A stretch of DNA of 64,000 nt from an uncultured Christensenella sp. (GCA_910587015.1 CAJUME010000010.1:232608-296607), one strand, 5' to 3'; positions 8,617 to 17,730 are shown, numbered from the stretch's first letter. Numbers and translations are program-made. Notes: a model not told the origin generated them from the sequence alone.

Positions 8617-9528
8617 TTATGAATGCGCCGAAGGGCGGGACAGGTTGTTCGTTCTCGAAAATTCAAGCGCGATATTCGTTTCAATCATTATCTTGTCAAC
8701 GTTTACGCCCTTACTGCCGGAAGTAAGCACAATGGTGTTTTCGCCCGCAACAAGATTAATCGTTATTTCTATATCGCAGAAGTTGTGGTAAGCAACGCCG
8801 TTCTGCATATCATTCTGGGTAAGATTTTCCAATCCGTCAAGCTTTTTGCCTGCAAGCGAAACTGCGCCGTCGTTTACGGAAAGGGTAGGCGCGCCCTCCG
8901 CGCCCAAATCTATTTCGGTAATTTTTCTGTCGTTCCACGAGCCGACGGAGGAAGCCATTCTCAGCGTAACCTTAACGTTTTCCGCGGCCTCCGCTGCGTT
9001 AAATCTCCAGGTAATCGTCTGTCCCGCGCTTGTTTCGCTTCCGCCGAAGTAGCCTACGTTGGAAACAAGCGGGCCGTCCTCTTTACCGGATTCGGTAAAC
9101 TCGTGCTTGTTCAGTTCTATGGTCATAGTAGCGTTGTCGGCAACGTCCTTGTCGTCAAGCTCTGCATATTCCGCCTCGTAATGATAAACGCCCTCAACCG
9201 GAGCAACGGGCGCAGTATTGATTGCCTTGCAAACATTGCAAAGCAAGCCGCCTTCATCGTATTCGTGTGCGGCTTTGTCGCCGACCTCGCCGTCGTGCGC
9301 GCAAACCGCCGCATGCCAGTGATGGGTTGCATCGCTCGACCATTTCTTTGAATAAATATGGTTATGTCCTTCCATATCCACATCGCATTTATCGCATTTG
9401 CCGTCCGCGTTTACATCGTAGTGGGTGGTATGCTCGGGTTCCGCGGGTGTATTGCAGCCCGCCATAACCGCGCCCGCGCCAAGCACCATTGCAGAAGCCG
9501 CCAAAAGCGCTAAAAATTTCTTTTTCAT
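8617..9528 (-). CDS. Secreted lipoprotein with Cys/His repeat region and CBM6/35-like module
   Basis: The N-terminus is a lipoprotein signal (hydrophobic stretch, then 'GAVMAGCN' with the lipid-anchored Cys). Residues of about 30-110 are a Cys/His-rich region: 'DVNADGKCDKCDVDMEGH', then 'WSSDATHHWHAAVC' and 'EGGLLCNVC', a repeat style seen in Clostridia surface proteins. From about residue 115, 'YHYEAEYAELDD' through 'GENTIVLTSGSKGVNVDKI' looks like a beta-sandwich carbohydrate-binding module of the CBM6/35 kind. No catalytic domain is seen. The ATG at 9528 lies 10 bases after AGGAGG. Its promoter and leader copy those of the GH3 gene at 10905, so the two are probably co-regulated by the AraC protein between them. 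Confidence 0.72.
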   Translation of the reverse strand: MKKKFLALLAASAMVLGAGAVMAGCNTPAEPEHTTHYDVNADGKCDKCDVDMEGHNHIYSKKWSSDATHHWHAAVCAHDGEVGDKAAHEYDEGGLLCNVCKAINTAPVAPVEGVYHYEAEYAELDDKDVADNATMTIELNKHEFTESGKEDGPLVSNVGYFGGSETSAGQTITWRFNAAEAAENVKVTLRMASSVGSWNDRKITEIDLGAEGAPTLSVNDGAVSLAGKKLDGLENLTQNDMQNGVAYHNFCDIEITINLVAGENTIVLTSGSKGVNVDKIMIETNIALEFSRTNNLSRPSAHS

Positions 9529-9543
9529 CAATTATATTCCTCC

Positions 9544-9645
9544 TGATATACTTGCGGATAAAATCCTTAGTAAACTTATGTTAAACAATCCTACCCTTCG
9601 TTTCAAGAAGAAAATTTTGATATTATGGCAAAAAGTTTTGATTTT
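9544..9645 (-). promoter_or_regulatory. Promoter, operator and leader of the lipoprotein gene (copy A)
   Basis: On the minus strand TTGAAA (9601-9606), a 17-base spacer and TAACAT (9578-9583) form the promoter. Just upstream is the inverted repeat TTTTG-N9-CAAAA (9615-9633). The whole stretch down to AGGAGG is nearly the same as 10793-10893 on the plus strand, in the opposite orientation. Confidence 0.75.
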
Positions 9646-9749
9646 ATAATAAAACACTAAAAAAGGTTATTAATTACAAAAATTTACCCGCATTTGAAAA
9701 AGCTTTACATAAATATGTTAAAAGCAACCAAAACAGTAGAAATTTGCTA

Positions 9750-9778
9750 TTGACGGATAATAATTTATCTGTTAAAAT
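9750..9778 (+). promoter_or_regulatory. Promoter of the araC-type regulator
   Basis: TTGACG (9750-9755), a 17-base spacer and TAAAAT (9773-9778). The 120-base leader that follows holds two adjacent hairpins (about 9825-9846 and 9844-9865). The rest of the gap 9646-9908 is AT-rich with nothing else recognisable. Confidence 0.65.
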
Positions 9779-9908
9779 AACTTCAAGCCTTCACGTTCGG
9801 TCCAAAAAATTCCACATAACGCACAAAGGGGTGCACACCCCTTTATTGCTTGTGCTACAAGCAATAAAAAAACATTAATTGTTTTAAAAAGTTTACGGGG
9901 CAAAATTT

Positions 9909-10691
9909 ATGTATTTTGAAACAAAGCGGTCAATCAACAGCAACTATATTTACACTCAGGACGATGAAAACCTCAGCTTTGTAAGCCACGTTCATAACAG
10001 CTACGAATTTATAACCGTGCTCGAGGGCGAGCTGGAATGCTCTGTCTATCATAATACCTTTACCTTAAAGCAGGGCATGGCAATGCTCGTGTTGCCAAAC
10101 CATGTGCACGGGTACACAACAAACAAGTATTCGCGCAGCTTTCTTTGCGTATTTTCAGCCGACTATGTTACGGATTTTTATCACGAAATAAAAAACGGCT
10201 CGTGGGATAAGGGCAACGGCGTGTACGCAGTGTTCGACTATACCGATAACGGCGAAACAGCGCTTTTAAAAAACCGCAAAACCAATAAGTTTATTCTCCA
10301 TTCCATATTGTACGGCTTTTGCGGCAGAGCGTACAATTCCATGGTCAAAAACGTGGAAACCGCCAAGGACGAAGAGCTGATTATTAAATTATTGTATTAT
10401 ATACAGCAGAATTACGATAAGCCTATAAGCTTAAAGCAGCTTGCAAAGGAAATGGGCTATAACTATACCTATCTGTCCAATATATTCAATAAAAATTTCG
10501 GCTGCGGCTTTTCAAGGTTTGTTAACAGATTTCGGGTCGACAACGCGGCAGAGCTACTGCGCACCACAAATAACGGAATGGTGCAGATAAGCAACGCCTG
10601 CGGCTTCGAAAGTATAAGAAACTTTAACGAGCAGTTTAAGCTCGATTACGGCGTAACGCCTACCGAATACCGCTCAAAACGCCGCGAATAA
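9909..10691 (+). CDS. AraC-family transcriptional regulator with cupin sensor
   Basis: The 260-residue protein has an N-terminal cupin-like sensor ('HVHNSYEFITVLEGELEC', 'LVLPNHVHGY') and a C-terminal double helix-turn-helix ('SLKQLAKEMGYNYTYLSNIF', then 'QISNACGFESIRNFNEQFK' and 'YGVTPTEYRSKRR'). Such proteins sense a sugar and activate transport or hydrolase genes. It sits between two near-identical outward-pointing promoters (lipoprotein gene on the left, GH3 gene on the right), which are the obvious targets. The ligand is unknown. The start has no strong ribosome site, only ACGGGG about 9 bases upstream. Confidence 0.88.
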   Translation: MYFETKRSINSNYIYTQDDENLSFVSHVHNSYEFITVLEGELECSVYHNTFTLKQGMAMLVLPNHVHGYTTNKYSRSFLCVFSADYVTDFYHEIKNGSWDKGNGVYAVFDYTDNGETALLKNRKTNKFILHSILYGFCGRAYNSMVKNVETAKDEELIIKLLYYIQQNYDKPISLKQLAKEMGYNYTYLSNIFNKNFGCGFSRFVNRFRVDNAAELLRTTNNGMVQISNACGFESIRNFNEQFKLDYGVTPTEYRSKRRE

Positions 10692-10720
10692 CGCTAAAAT
10701 TGTCAATAAATACAAAGATT

Positions 10721-10776
10721 TGAAAGGTACACACATAAATTCGCCAAAAATATCGTGTATACCTTTCATTTTTTTA
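10721..10776 (+). terminator. Terminator after araC
   Basis: TGAAAGGTACAC (from 10721) pairs with GTGTATACCTTTCA (to 10768) with a 2-base bulge and a 22-base loop, followed by eight T. Confidence 0.7.
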
Positions 10777-10792
10777 TAAAAACGGTAAAATC

Positions 10793-10893
10793 TAAACTTT
10801 TTGCCATAATATCAAAATTTTCTTCTTGAAACGAAAGAGCCGATTGTTTAACATAAACCTACAAGGGATTCTATCCGCAAATTTATCAGGAGG
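10793..10893 (+). promoter_or_regulatory. Promoter, operator and leader of the GH3 operon (copy B)
   Basis: TTGAAA (10826-10831), a 17-base spacer and TAACAT (10849-10854). Directly upstream is the inverted repeat TTTTG-N9-CAAAA (10799-10817), a candidate AraC site. The region matches copy A at 9544-9645 over its full length, including the ribosome binding site. Confidence 0.78.
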
Positions 10894-10904
10894 AAATTTT
10901 GATT

Positions 10905-13865
10905 ATGAAGAAAAAAACAAGCAGGCTTTGGCTTGGATTGTCCGGCGTAATGACGTTTTTACTTGCGTTATTGATAAGCTGTACCGTTCTTGCCAATACA
11001 TACGCCGGCTTAATCAACAGCGTGCTCGGACTTACTTCGAGCGGACTTGCGCTCAAGGGCAGCGCCTACGCTGACGAGGACGGCAACCTTACAGACGAGG
11101 GCTGTGCGGAGCTTATTAAAGATTCGTACGAGCTTTGCGTTCAGGAATTAGAGGAAGGCGCAGTGCTTCTGAAAAACGACAACAACGCGCTTCCCCTCGC
11201 AGCAAGCGAACGCAACGTAAGCCTTTTCGGCAGCCACAGCGCCAATATCATTTACAGAAGCGGCGCGGGCGGCCCCGCTCCCAACGACCAGTATGTCGTG
11301 GATATGGAAAAAGCGTTCAAGGACGGCGGCTTCAATATCAACCAAAGGCTTTACGATTTGTACGCTTCCAATAAACAGGGTCACGATGTAACAAAGGTTA
11401 CCGAGCTTGTGGCGTCCAAATACAACAATGCAATAAAGGGCACGTTCGTAAACTTCAAGGACGCGGCAATCATAACTCTCGGCCGCTACGGCACCGAAAA
11501 CACCGACCCCACTAAGGGCATTATGGCTCTCGACAAAAACGAGAAGGATATGCTTCAGATGGTCAAGGAAGGCGGCTTCACCAAAAGAATCGTTCTTCTT
11601 AACGGCCCCCTTCCCATGGAGCTCGGCTGGCTTGACGAATATAACATCGATGCATGCATCTGGTTCGGCAACCCCGGCTATTACGGTCTTCCCGGTCTTG
11701 TAAACCTTCTTAAGGGCGAAGCTAACCCCTCCGGACACAACACGTTCACCTTCGCGGCAAACTCTCTCGGCGCGCCCGGAACGGTCAACTTCGGTGATTA
11801 CAATATGAGCGGCGACCTTGGCGGACACGACAAGGCGGGCAAGTTTGTAGTTTATAAGGAAGGCATTTACGTAGGCTATAAGTACTACGAAACCAGATAC
11901 GAGGACGCAATCCTCAACAAGGGCAACGCAAAATCCGCAACGGGCGCTAAAAGCGGCGCAACCGAGTGGAAGTATCAGGACGAGGTTTGCTATCCTTTCG
12001 GCTTCGGTCTTTCCTATTCCACATACACCCAGAAGCTTGACAGCGTTACCTACGATGCAAAATCCGACAGCTTCACCGCTAAGGTAACCGTTAAAAACAC
12101 CAACAACAAGGCGGGCAAGGCAAGCGTTCAGCTCTATGCACAGCTGCCTTATACCGAATACGACAAGACCAACGGCATTGAAAAGTCCGCAATACAGCTG
12201 CTCGGCTATAACAAGGCCGACGTAGACGCAAACGGCACCAAAACCGTTGAAGTCAAGTTCGACAGATACCTTCTGGCTTCCTACGACGCTAAGTATGGCA
12301 ACGGCGGCTACATTTTAGAGCCCGGCACATATTACTTTGCAATAGGCAACGGCGCGCACGAGGCGGTTAACCACGTTCTCGGCGCAAAGGGCGCAACCGG
12401 TCTTGTAGACCACAACGGCGAAGCGTTCACCGCAAGCGCGGACTGCGTAAAGACCTACGACCCGAAGCTTACCGAAATCGACAGAGCTACCTATAAAAAT
12501 TCGTTGTACAACGAGGATGTCGAGGTTAAAAACCAGTTCCCCGACGCAGACCTCAACTATTGGGCAAACGAAAACGAAAAGATTACATATCTTACGAGAA
12601 ACGACTGGCAGGGCACCTTCCCCACCGAGCTTAAAACGCTGACCGTCAACGACAGAATCAGAGACGGCCTCGATATGCGCCAGTATAAGAAGGCAGAGGA
12701 CGCTCCTTCCTACAAGGACGGCGATGGTACCGTATACAACGTAGAGCTTGAAGAGCCCATTTCCTTCGCGGATATGAAGGGCGTTCCCTACGACGATGCT
12801 AAATGGGATGCGTTGGTTTCCCAGCTTTCGCTTAAAGACCTTTGCGTTTCTATCGGCGATAACAGAGGTATAGGCGGCGTTTCTACTATCGATAAGCCCA
12901 CCAACGCAATCGACGAAGGCCCCGAGGGCTTGCTCAACAAGTTCAAATACGGCGACAAGCGCTCGGCAACGGGCTATCCCACACTGCCTACGCTTGCAGC
13001 ATCGTGGGACCACGAATTGCAGGCAAAGCACGGCGATTTATATGCGGAAGAAGCTCTTTTCTGCGGCACCGCAATGGTCAACGCACCCGGCTGCAACATT
13101 ATAAGAAGCCCTTATTCCAGCCGCGCTTCGGAATACTTCTCCGAGGACAGCATGTTGTCCTACTACTCGGTATCCAACGTAGTTCTGGCAATGCGTCAGA
13201 AGGGCTTAATCTGCAACGTCAAGCACTGCTTCCTTAACGAGCAGGAAACAAACCGTCAGGGTATTGCAACCTTCGCTAACGAGCAGTCCATTCGTGAAAT
13301 TTATCTCAGACCCTTCGAAGGCGCGCTTACAAAAGGCAAATCGCTCGGCATCATGACCTCCTACAACAGAATCGGCTTACAGTATGCTGCATGCCACGCG
13401 CCTCTTATGCAAAACGTTATGCGCGGCGAGTGGGGCTACGAGGGCTCTATCATAGACGATGCTCTTATGATGCCTACAACCACCCATTACGGCAGCACTG
13501 CGGATATGCTTCTGGCGGGCACCAACATCTGGTGTCTTGACGGACAGCGCAGCACTCAGATGGAAAATCTTATAAAGAGCACGGACGACGGCTATCTGTT
13601 AAAGGCGCTGCAGGAAGCTAACAAGCGCATATTCTTCGCAATGATAAACTCTTCAATGGGCGGCAGCGTTGACGCGGATACGGTAGTCACGGACGGACTT
13701 ATGTGGTGGCAAAGCACCTTAATCGCCGTTGACGTAACGCTGGGCGTGCTTGCCGCGGGAGCAATAGTAATGTTTGCGTTAAAGACCTATCTCGGCAAAA
13801 AGCAAACCGTTGCAAACGATACGGCGGCAGTTGCCTCCGGTAATTCCGAAGAGGAGGTAAAATAA
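10905..13865 (+). CDS. Membrane-anchored GH3 glycosidase with reversed domain order
   Basis: After an N-terminal TM segment (about residues 8-32) comes the GH3 C-terminal alpha/beta sandwich ('GAVLLKNDNNALPLAA' near residue 80), a fibronectin-III-like part ('YPFGFGLSYSTYT' onward), and then the (beta/alpha)8 barrel (about residues 620-930). The barrel has 'SSRASEYFSEDSMLS', 'NVKHCFLNEQE' and the nucleophile Asp in 'GSIIDDALM'. A second TM segment lies near the C-terminus ('LIAVDVTLGVLAAGAIVMFAL'). This order is the reverse of usual GH3 and is known from Ruminococcus albus and Butyrivibrio beta-glucosidases. I use the ATG at 10905, which is spaced from AGGAGG as in copy A. A TTG at 10899 is possible. 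Substrate is unknown; beta-glucoside or beta-xyloside is likely. Confidence 0.88.
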   Translation: MKKKTSRLWLGLSGVMTFLLALLISCTVLANTYAGLINSVLGLTSSGLALKGSAYADEDGNLTDEGCAELIKDSYELCVQELEEGAVLLKNDNNALPLAASERNVSLFGSHSANIIYRSGAGGPAPNDQYVVDMEKAFKDGGFNINQRLYDLYASNKQGHDVTKVTELVASKYNNAIKGTFVNFKDAAIITLGRYGTENTDPTKGIMALDKNEKDMLQMVKEGGFTKRIVLLNGPLPMELGWLDEYNIDACIWFGNPGYYGLPGLVNLLKGEANPSGHNTFTFAANSLGAPGTVNFGDYNMSGDLGGHDKAGKFVVYKEGIYVGYKYYETRYEDAILNKGNAKSATGAKSGATEWKYQDEVCYPFGFGLSYSTYTQKLDSVTYDAKSDSFTAKVTVKNTNNKAGKASVQLYAQLPYTEYDKTNGIEKSAIQLLGYNKADVDANGTKTVEVKFDRYLLASYDAKYGNGGYILEPGTYYFAIGNGAHEAVNHVLGAKGATGLVDHNGEAFTASADCVKTYDPKLTEIDRATYKNSLYNEDVEVKNQFPDADLNYWANENEKITYLTRNDWQGTFPTELKTLTVNDRIRDGLDMRQYKKAEDAPSYKDGDGTVYNVELEEPISFADMKGVPYDDAKWDALVSQLSLKDLCVSIGDNRGIGGVSTIDKPTNAIDEGPEGLLNKFKYGDKRSATGYPTLPTLAASWDHELQAKHGDLYAEEALFCGTAMVNAPGCNIIRSPYSSRASEYFSEDSMLSYYSVSNVVLAMRQKGLICNVKHCFLNEQETNRQGIATFANEQSIREIYLRPFEGALTKGKSLGIMTSYNRIGLQYAACHAPLMQNVMRGEWGYEGSIIDDALMMPTTTHYGSTADMLLAGTNIWCLDGQRSTQMENLIKSTDDGYLLKALQEANKRIFFAMINSSMGGSVDADTVVTDGLMWWQSTLIAVDVTLGVLAAGAIVMFALKTYLGKKQTVANDTAAVASGNSEEEVK

Positions 13866-13867
13866 CT

Positions 13868-14293
13868 ATGAACTTCAAAGAATTATTCAAAAATAAAGGC
13901 TTGGGCTACTGGCTTTGTACGGGCGCTTCGGTTATTTCGCTAATATTTGCAATAGTAGTATTCGCTACATGGAAAACCGCATTGCCCGCAGCTGTCGGCG
14001 ACGGCTACATAATCGGCGTTATCCTGCTTCTGCCCATAATCATTCAGGCAGTCGTAACGTTCTTCCCCGTTCGCTTTGCGGGACTTGCAGGGGTGGTTTT
14101 ATACGGCGCGGCATTAGGCGCGGTAATCAACAGAATCGCTCAGGCGGTTGCAGACCATTTCAACAACGTTGCATATCAGGGCGGTAACTTCGGAATGTGC
14201 ATATTCTATACGGTGGCAGTCCTTGTACTCGTTGCCGCTTGCATAACCGGTTGCTTCTTCGAGCAGAACAAAGACGGAAAATATTTGATTTAA
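13868..14293 (+). CDS. Four-TM membrane protein of the GH3 operon
   Basis: This 141-residue protein has four predicted membrane helices (about residues 13-35, 45-66, 68-90 and 108-130) and little outside them. I do not recognise the family. It starts 2 bases after the GH3 stop, with GAGGAGG inside the end of the GH3 gene, and is followed closely by a lipoprotein gene. A partner role for the membrane-tethered GH3 is possible from position only. Confidence 0.8.
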   Translation: MNFKELFKNKGLGYWLCTGASVISLIFAIVVFATWKTALPAAVGDGYIIGVILLLPIIIQAVVTFFPVRFAGLAGVVLYGAALGAVINRIAQAVADHFNNVAYQGGNFGMCIFYTVAVLVLVAACITGCFFEQNKDGKYLI

Positions 14294-14306
14294 GGAGCAG
14301 GTAAAT

Positions 14307-15980
14307 ATGAATAAGCGTTATTTATTAGCGGGCGGACTTCTCGTCCTCGGCGTAACAACTGCTATCTGCGGGTTAACCGCCTGCAAAAACGGCAAACCCC
14401 CGAAGGAGGAAATCCCCAACCCCACCGACTCGGTAAGATATACCGAAAAAACCAACCCTTATGCAGAGCTCGAATGGTCCGAATACAAGGGCGTTGACGA
14501 CTGGGCGGCAAAGCTTACCAATGAAGACGGCATATACTACCAGTTCGAAGGCTCTTATGCGGAAGGCTATCAGGGCGACTATTCCCGTACCTATATGTAT
14601 ATGGACTGCTATAAGGACGGCTCTCTCCGCGGCACGATTTACGGACACAATGCCTCGAACGGCACCGATATTTACGGCTATTGGACCAACATAACCAACA
14701 GAAATAAAGAAAGCCTCGTCCTTCACGTAATCACATACGGTGACAAAGCATATACCGGTGCCGAGGTAGTCTGCAACGACCAGAGCGGCGTTTACGACTT
14801 TAACTCCAATTTCAGTATTGATATGGGTTGGGCGTATCGCGCTATGCCCATAGTCGGCTATCGCTATTCGCCTATCAAGGATTTAACGGTGGAAACGTCG
14901 GAGGTCAGCGGCGGCTGTATAATAGGCGAAAGCATGTCTTATGACGGGCTTGTCGTAAACGTAAACAGAGAAAACGGCAAAAGCATGTCAATTGACAAGG
15001 ATTCCTACACCCAGCCCTCGTGCCGCGTTAAATTCAGCGGCTTCGACAGCTCCGAGGCGGGCGACAACGAGGTAACGGTAAGCTACGTCAATACCGATAT
15101 ATCCACAACCTACACGGTTAAGGTAATGGGCGTTAAGTCTATCTCGGTCGACGCGTCCAATGCGGTAACAAGCTACAAGGTAAGCGATGCGCTTGACAAA
15201 AACGGTCTTGTCATTAACGCCACGCGTGAAGACGATGTTGTAGTAGAGCTTGACATAAACAGATGCAGGTTCGAAACCCCCGACTGGGGCACCGTCGGTA
15301 CAAAAACCGTCAAGGTCACCTTCGGCGAGGGTGAAAGCGCCCGTACGGCTACATACGAAGTAGATATGTCTGCAATCGAGGTCACGGGCACCATAAACGG
15401 CAAGGACGTCACTCTTAATATGACCACCTCTACGGATTGCACATACACCTACGACGGCACGGAGTACAATCTCAAATATAAGGGCGTATGGTTGCAGGAC
15501 TATCCCAGCGAGCATAACGGTCTTGTATATCACTTCATCAAGCCCACGGACGGCAGCATCTCCGAAGAGGTTTGGAAGACGCTTGACGTATGCTTTATCC
15601 TCGATACGGATAACAACACCATAACCAAACACAACAAGGTATACGAAATCCCCTCTACGGACGAAAATTACGAAAACCTTCCCAACAACGAACGTCTTAA
15701 TAACGAGGTTGTAGTTGCTTGGAAGGACAACGCGTGGGGTACGGAAAAGCGCTACATAACCATTGACGAAGAGGCTAAAACCGCAACCATTACCTATCTG
15801 TACTGGTACCACGGCACAAGAGATACCTTCGTCTGCGAGTATACCATTGACGACAACGGCGTGCTTACCCTTACAAGCGGCGAGCGTACCGAAGGCGGCG
15901 GCGCGGGTGCAAACTTCAACGGCATCTTCCACGTTTGGCAGCTGCACGATGACTATACGGCAACGCGTGTAGATACATAA
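14307..15980 (+). CDS. Surface lipoprotein with Ig-like repeats
   Basis: The 557-residue protein begins with a lipoprotein signal ('AICGLTACKNG'). The middle (about residues 195-365) holds two bacterial Ig-like repeats with the pattern 'DNEVTVSYVNTDISTTYTVKV' and 'GTKTVKVTFGEGESARTATY'. The outer parts are all-beta, acidic and rich in Tyr, Asp and Asn, with no catalytic motif I can name. It is the third gene after the GH3 and the 4-TM protein, 13 bases downstream with AAGGAGCAGG. A carbohydrate-binding or substrate-presenting role is plausible but inferred only from location. Confidence 0.75.
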   Translation: MNKRYLLAGGLLVLGVTTAICGLTACKNGKPPKEEIPNPTDSVRYTEKTNPYAELEWSEYKGVDDWAAKLTNEDGIYYQFEGSYAEGYQGDYSRTYMYMDCYKDGSLRGTIYGHNASNGTDIYGYWTNITNRNKESLVLHVITYGDKAYTGAEVVCNDQSGVYDFNSNFSIDMGWAYRAMPIVGYRYSPIKDLTVETSEVSGGCIIGESMSYDGLVVNVNRENGKSMSIDKDSYTQPSCRVKFSGFDSSEAGDNEVTVSYVNTDISTTYTVKVMGVKSISVDASNAVTSYKVSDALDKNGLVINATREDDVVVELDINRCRFETPDWGTVGTKTVKVTFGEGESARTATYEVDMSAIEVTGTINGKDVTLNMTTSTDCTYTYDGTEYNLKYKGVWLQDYPSEHNGLVYHFIKPTDGSISEEVWKTLDVCFILDTDNNTITKHNKVYEIPSTDENYENLPNNERLNNEVVVAWKDNAWGTEKRYITIDEEAKTATITYLYWYHGTRDTFVCEYTIDDNGVLTLTSGERTEGGGAGANFNGIFHVWQLHDDYTATRVDT

Positions 15981-16108
15981 TCGTCAAAATTTACTCATGG
16001 CATTTTTCTCCTTCCTTATGACGAATGCATCTGCGCGGGCCGGTTAATATCGGTTTGCGCGGGGCATTCGCAAGGGTAGGGCAGAATGCTTATATCAAAA
16101 AAAATATA

Positions 16109-16157
16109 AAGGCGGGCGGAATAAACGTTTTGTTTCCGCCCGCCTTTAAACTATAAT
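16109..16157 (+). promoter_or_regulatory. Terminator-like hairpin overlapping a promoter before GH43
   Basis: A 13-bp perfect stem (16109-16121 with 16134-16146) is followed by TTTAAA. Overlapping its right arm is TTGTTT (16130-16135), a 16-base spacer and TATAAT (16152-16157). The element can end the upstream operon and start the GH43 transcript. The rest of the gap 15981-16108 shows nothing recognisable. Confidence 0.55.
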
Positions 16158-16174
16158 AAAACAAGAGGTGAAAA

Positions 16175-17590
16175 ATGAGCAAACAGATATTTAACCCCTA
16201 TTTGCCGGGCTATGAATATATTCCCGATGGCGAGCCGCATGTTTTCGGCGACAGAGTATACGTTTACGGCTCGCACGATAAATTTAACGGCAAAACGTTC
16301 TGCATGAACGATTATGTAACGTGGTCGGCGCCCGTAAACAACCTTAAAGAGTGGCGGTACGAGGGCGTTATATGGAAAAAGTCCGACGACCCGAATTATA
16401 AGGGCCGCGGCAGCATGTACGCGCCGGACGTGTGCCTTGCCCCCGACGGCAAATATTACATATACTACGCATTTGCCCCCTCGATAACAAGAAAAAGCTG
16501 GGCAATACGCTGCGCCGTATCGGACAGCCCCGCAGGCCCGTTCAAATACCACGGAGAGGTTAATTTATATCCCTATTCCAAGCAATATCTTCCGTTTGAC
16601 CCCGCAGTATATGTCGAGAACGGCAGGGTCTGGCTGTATTACGGCTCTGCAATGTTCTTCCCCGTGCTCGGCGTTTCAAAGAAAAAAATTATGGGCGGAG
16701 CCGTTGTAGAGCTCGACCCCAAGGACATGCTCACCGTTATCGGCAAACCAAAGCAGACGTTGCCCATAAACGGCGCGGGAATAGGCAAGCACGGCTTTTT
16801 CGAAGCATCCTCGATGCGTAAAATAGGGGACAAATACTATTTCGTCTATTCGTCTACGATAGGGCACGAGCTGTGCTATGCAACAAGCGACAAGCCCGAC
16901 GGCCCGTTTAAATTCGGCGGCACTATCGTCAGCATAGGCGATATAGGTCTCGGCAGGCATAAGGACGTAAAGACGGCAAGCAACTATACGGGCAACACCC
17001 ACGGCGGCATGCTGGAAGTAAACGGCAAGCATTATATTTTCTATCACAGGCAGACAAATCTGCACTGCTATTCGCGTCAGGACTGCGCGGAAGAAATCAG
17101 GATAGAAGCGGACGGCAGTATAAAGCAGGTTGAAGTTACAAGCTGCGGCTTAAACGGCAAACCGCTTGAAGGCAAAGGCAAATACGAGGCAAGGATAGCC
17201 TGCAACCTTCGGTCTAAAAAGGGCTGCCGCTTCTACGGCGGGCTTTTCAAAGCCCCCAAGGGCTGTCACCCGTACTTTACGCAAAGCGGCGCGGACAGAG
17301 ATAGCAACCCCGACCAGTATATTGCAAATTTCGGCGACGGCGCAACGGCGGGCTTCAAATATTTCGACTTTGACGGCGCGGCAGAAATTTCCGTGGAGGT
17401 ATGCGGCAATGCAAACGGCGTTATGACGGTTACGGACGGCGTCAAAACCGTTGCCAAGATTGATATAAAGCCCTGCAAAACGCATACGGTATATTCCGCA
17501 AAGCTTAATATTGAAAACGGCGTAAAACCGCTGTACTTTACCTATAACGGCAAAGGCAAATTAGATTTTATATCGTTTTCGATTGCATAA
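16175..17590 (+). CDS. GH43 family glycosidase (arabinofuranosidase/xylosidase type), cytoplasmic
   Basis: The 471-residue protein has a five-bladed beta-propeller at residues of about 1-330 and a beta-sandwich C-terminal part. Probable catalytic residues are Asp18 ('IPDGEPHVFGD'), Asp142 ('LPFDPAVYV', pKa modulator) and Glu210 ('HGFFEASSMRK', acid). 'YAPDVCLAPDGKYYIYYAF' is the usual second-blade motif. No signal peptide is present, so it should act on imported oligosaccharides. The start follows AAGAGGTG. It is a single-gene unit with a terminator after it. The exact substrate cannot be read from the sequence; xylose genes nearby favour arabinoxylan. Confidence 0.87.
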   Translation: MSKQIFNPYLPGYEYIPDGEPHVFGDRVYVYGSHDKFNGKTFCMNDYVTWSAPVNNLKEWRYEGVIWKKSDDPNYKGRGSMYAPDVCLAPDGKYYIYYAFAPSITRKSWAIRCAVSDSPAGPFKYHGEVNLYPYSKQYLPFDPAVYVENGRVWLYYGSAMFFPVLGVSKKKIMGGAVVELDPKDMLTVIGKPKQTLPINGAGIGKHGFFEASSMRKIGDKYYFVYSSTIGHELCYATSDKPDGPFKFGGTIVSIGDIGLGRHKDVKTASNYTGNTHGGMLEVNGKHYIFYHRQTNLHCYSRQDCAEEIRIEADGSIKQVEVTSCGLNGKPLEGKGKYEARIACNLRSKKGCRFYGGLFKAPKGCHPYFTQSGADRDSNPDQYIANFGDGATAGFKYFDFDGAAEISVEVCGNANGVMTVTDGVKTVAKIDIKPCKTHTVYSAKLNIENGVKPLYFTYNGKGKLDFISFSIA

Positions 17591-17606
17591 TCCCCTTACA
17601 AAGTCA

Positions 17607-17640
17607 ACCCCCGCGGGCGCAGCTCCCGCGGGGGTCTTGT
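17607..17640 (+). terminator. Terminator after GH43
   Basis: An 11-bp GC-rich stem (17607-17617 with 17625-17635) is followed by CTTGTT. Confidence 0.78.
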
Positions 17641-17668
17641 TCCGCAAAACCAATATTTACCGAAAACA

Positions 17669-17697
17669 TTGACATCTTTGTCAAAATGGAATAAAAT
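17669..17697 (+). promoter_or_regulatory. Promoter with palindrome for the MACPF gene
   Basis: Consensus TTGACA (17669-17674), a 17-base spacer and TAAAAT (17692-17697). The -35 is half of a perfect inverted repeat TTGACA-N4-TGTCAA (17669-17684), which could be a repressor site. Confidence 0.75.
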
Positions 17698-17730
17698 GTA
17701 AACGAGCAGCTTATGAAAAGGAGTAATTTT

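Noticed and set aside
9825..9865. Two hairpins in the araC leader as a terminator or riboswitch
   Set aside because: They are followed by A-runs rather than T-runs on the plus strand and match no riboswitch pattern I know; kept only as a note.
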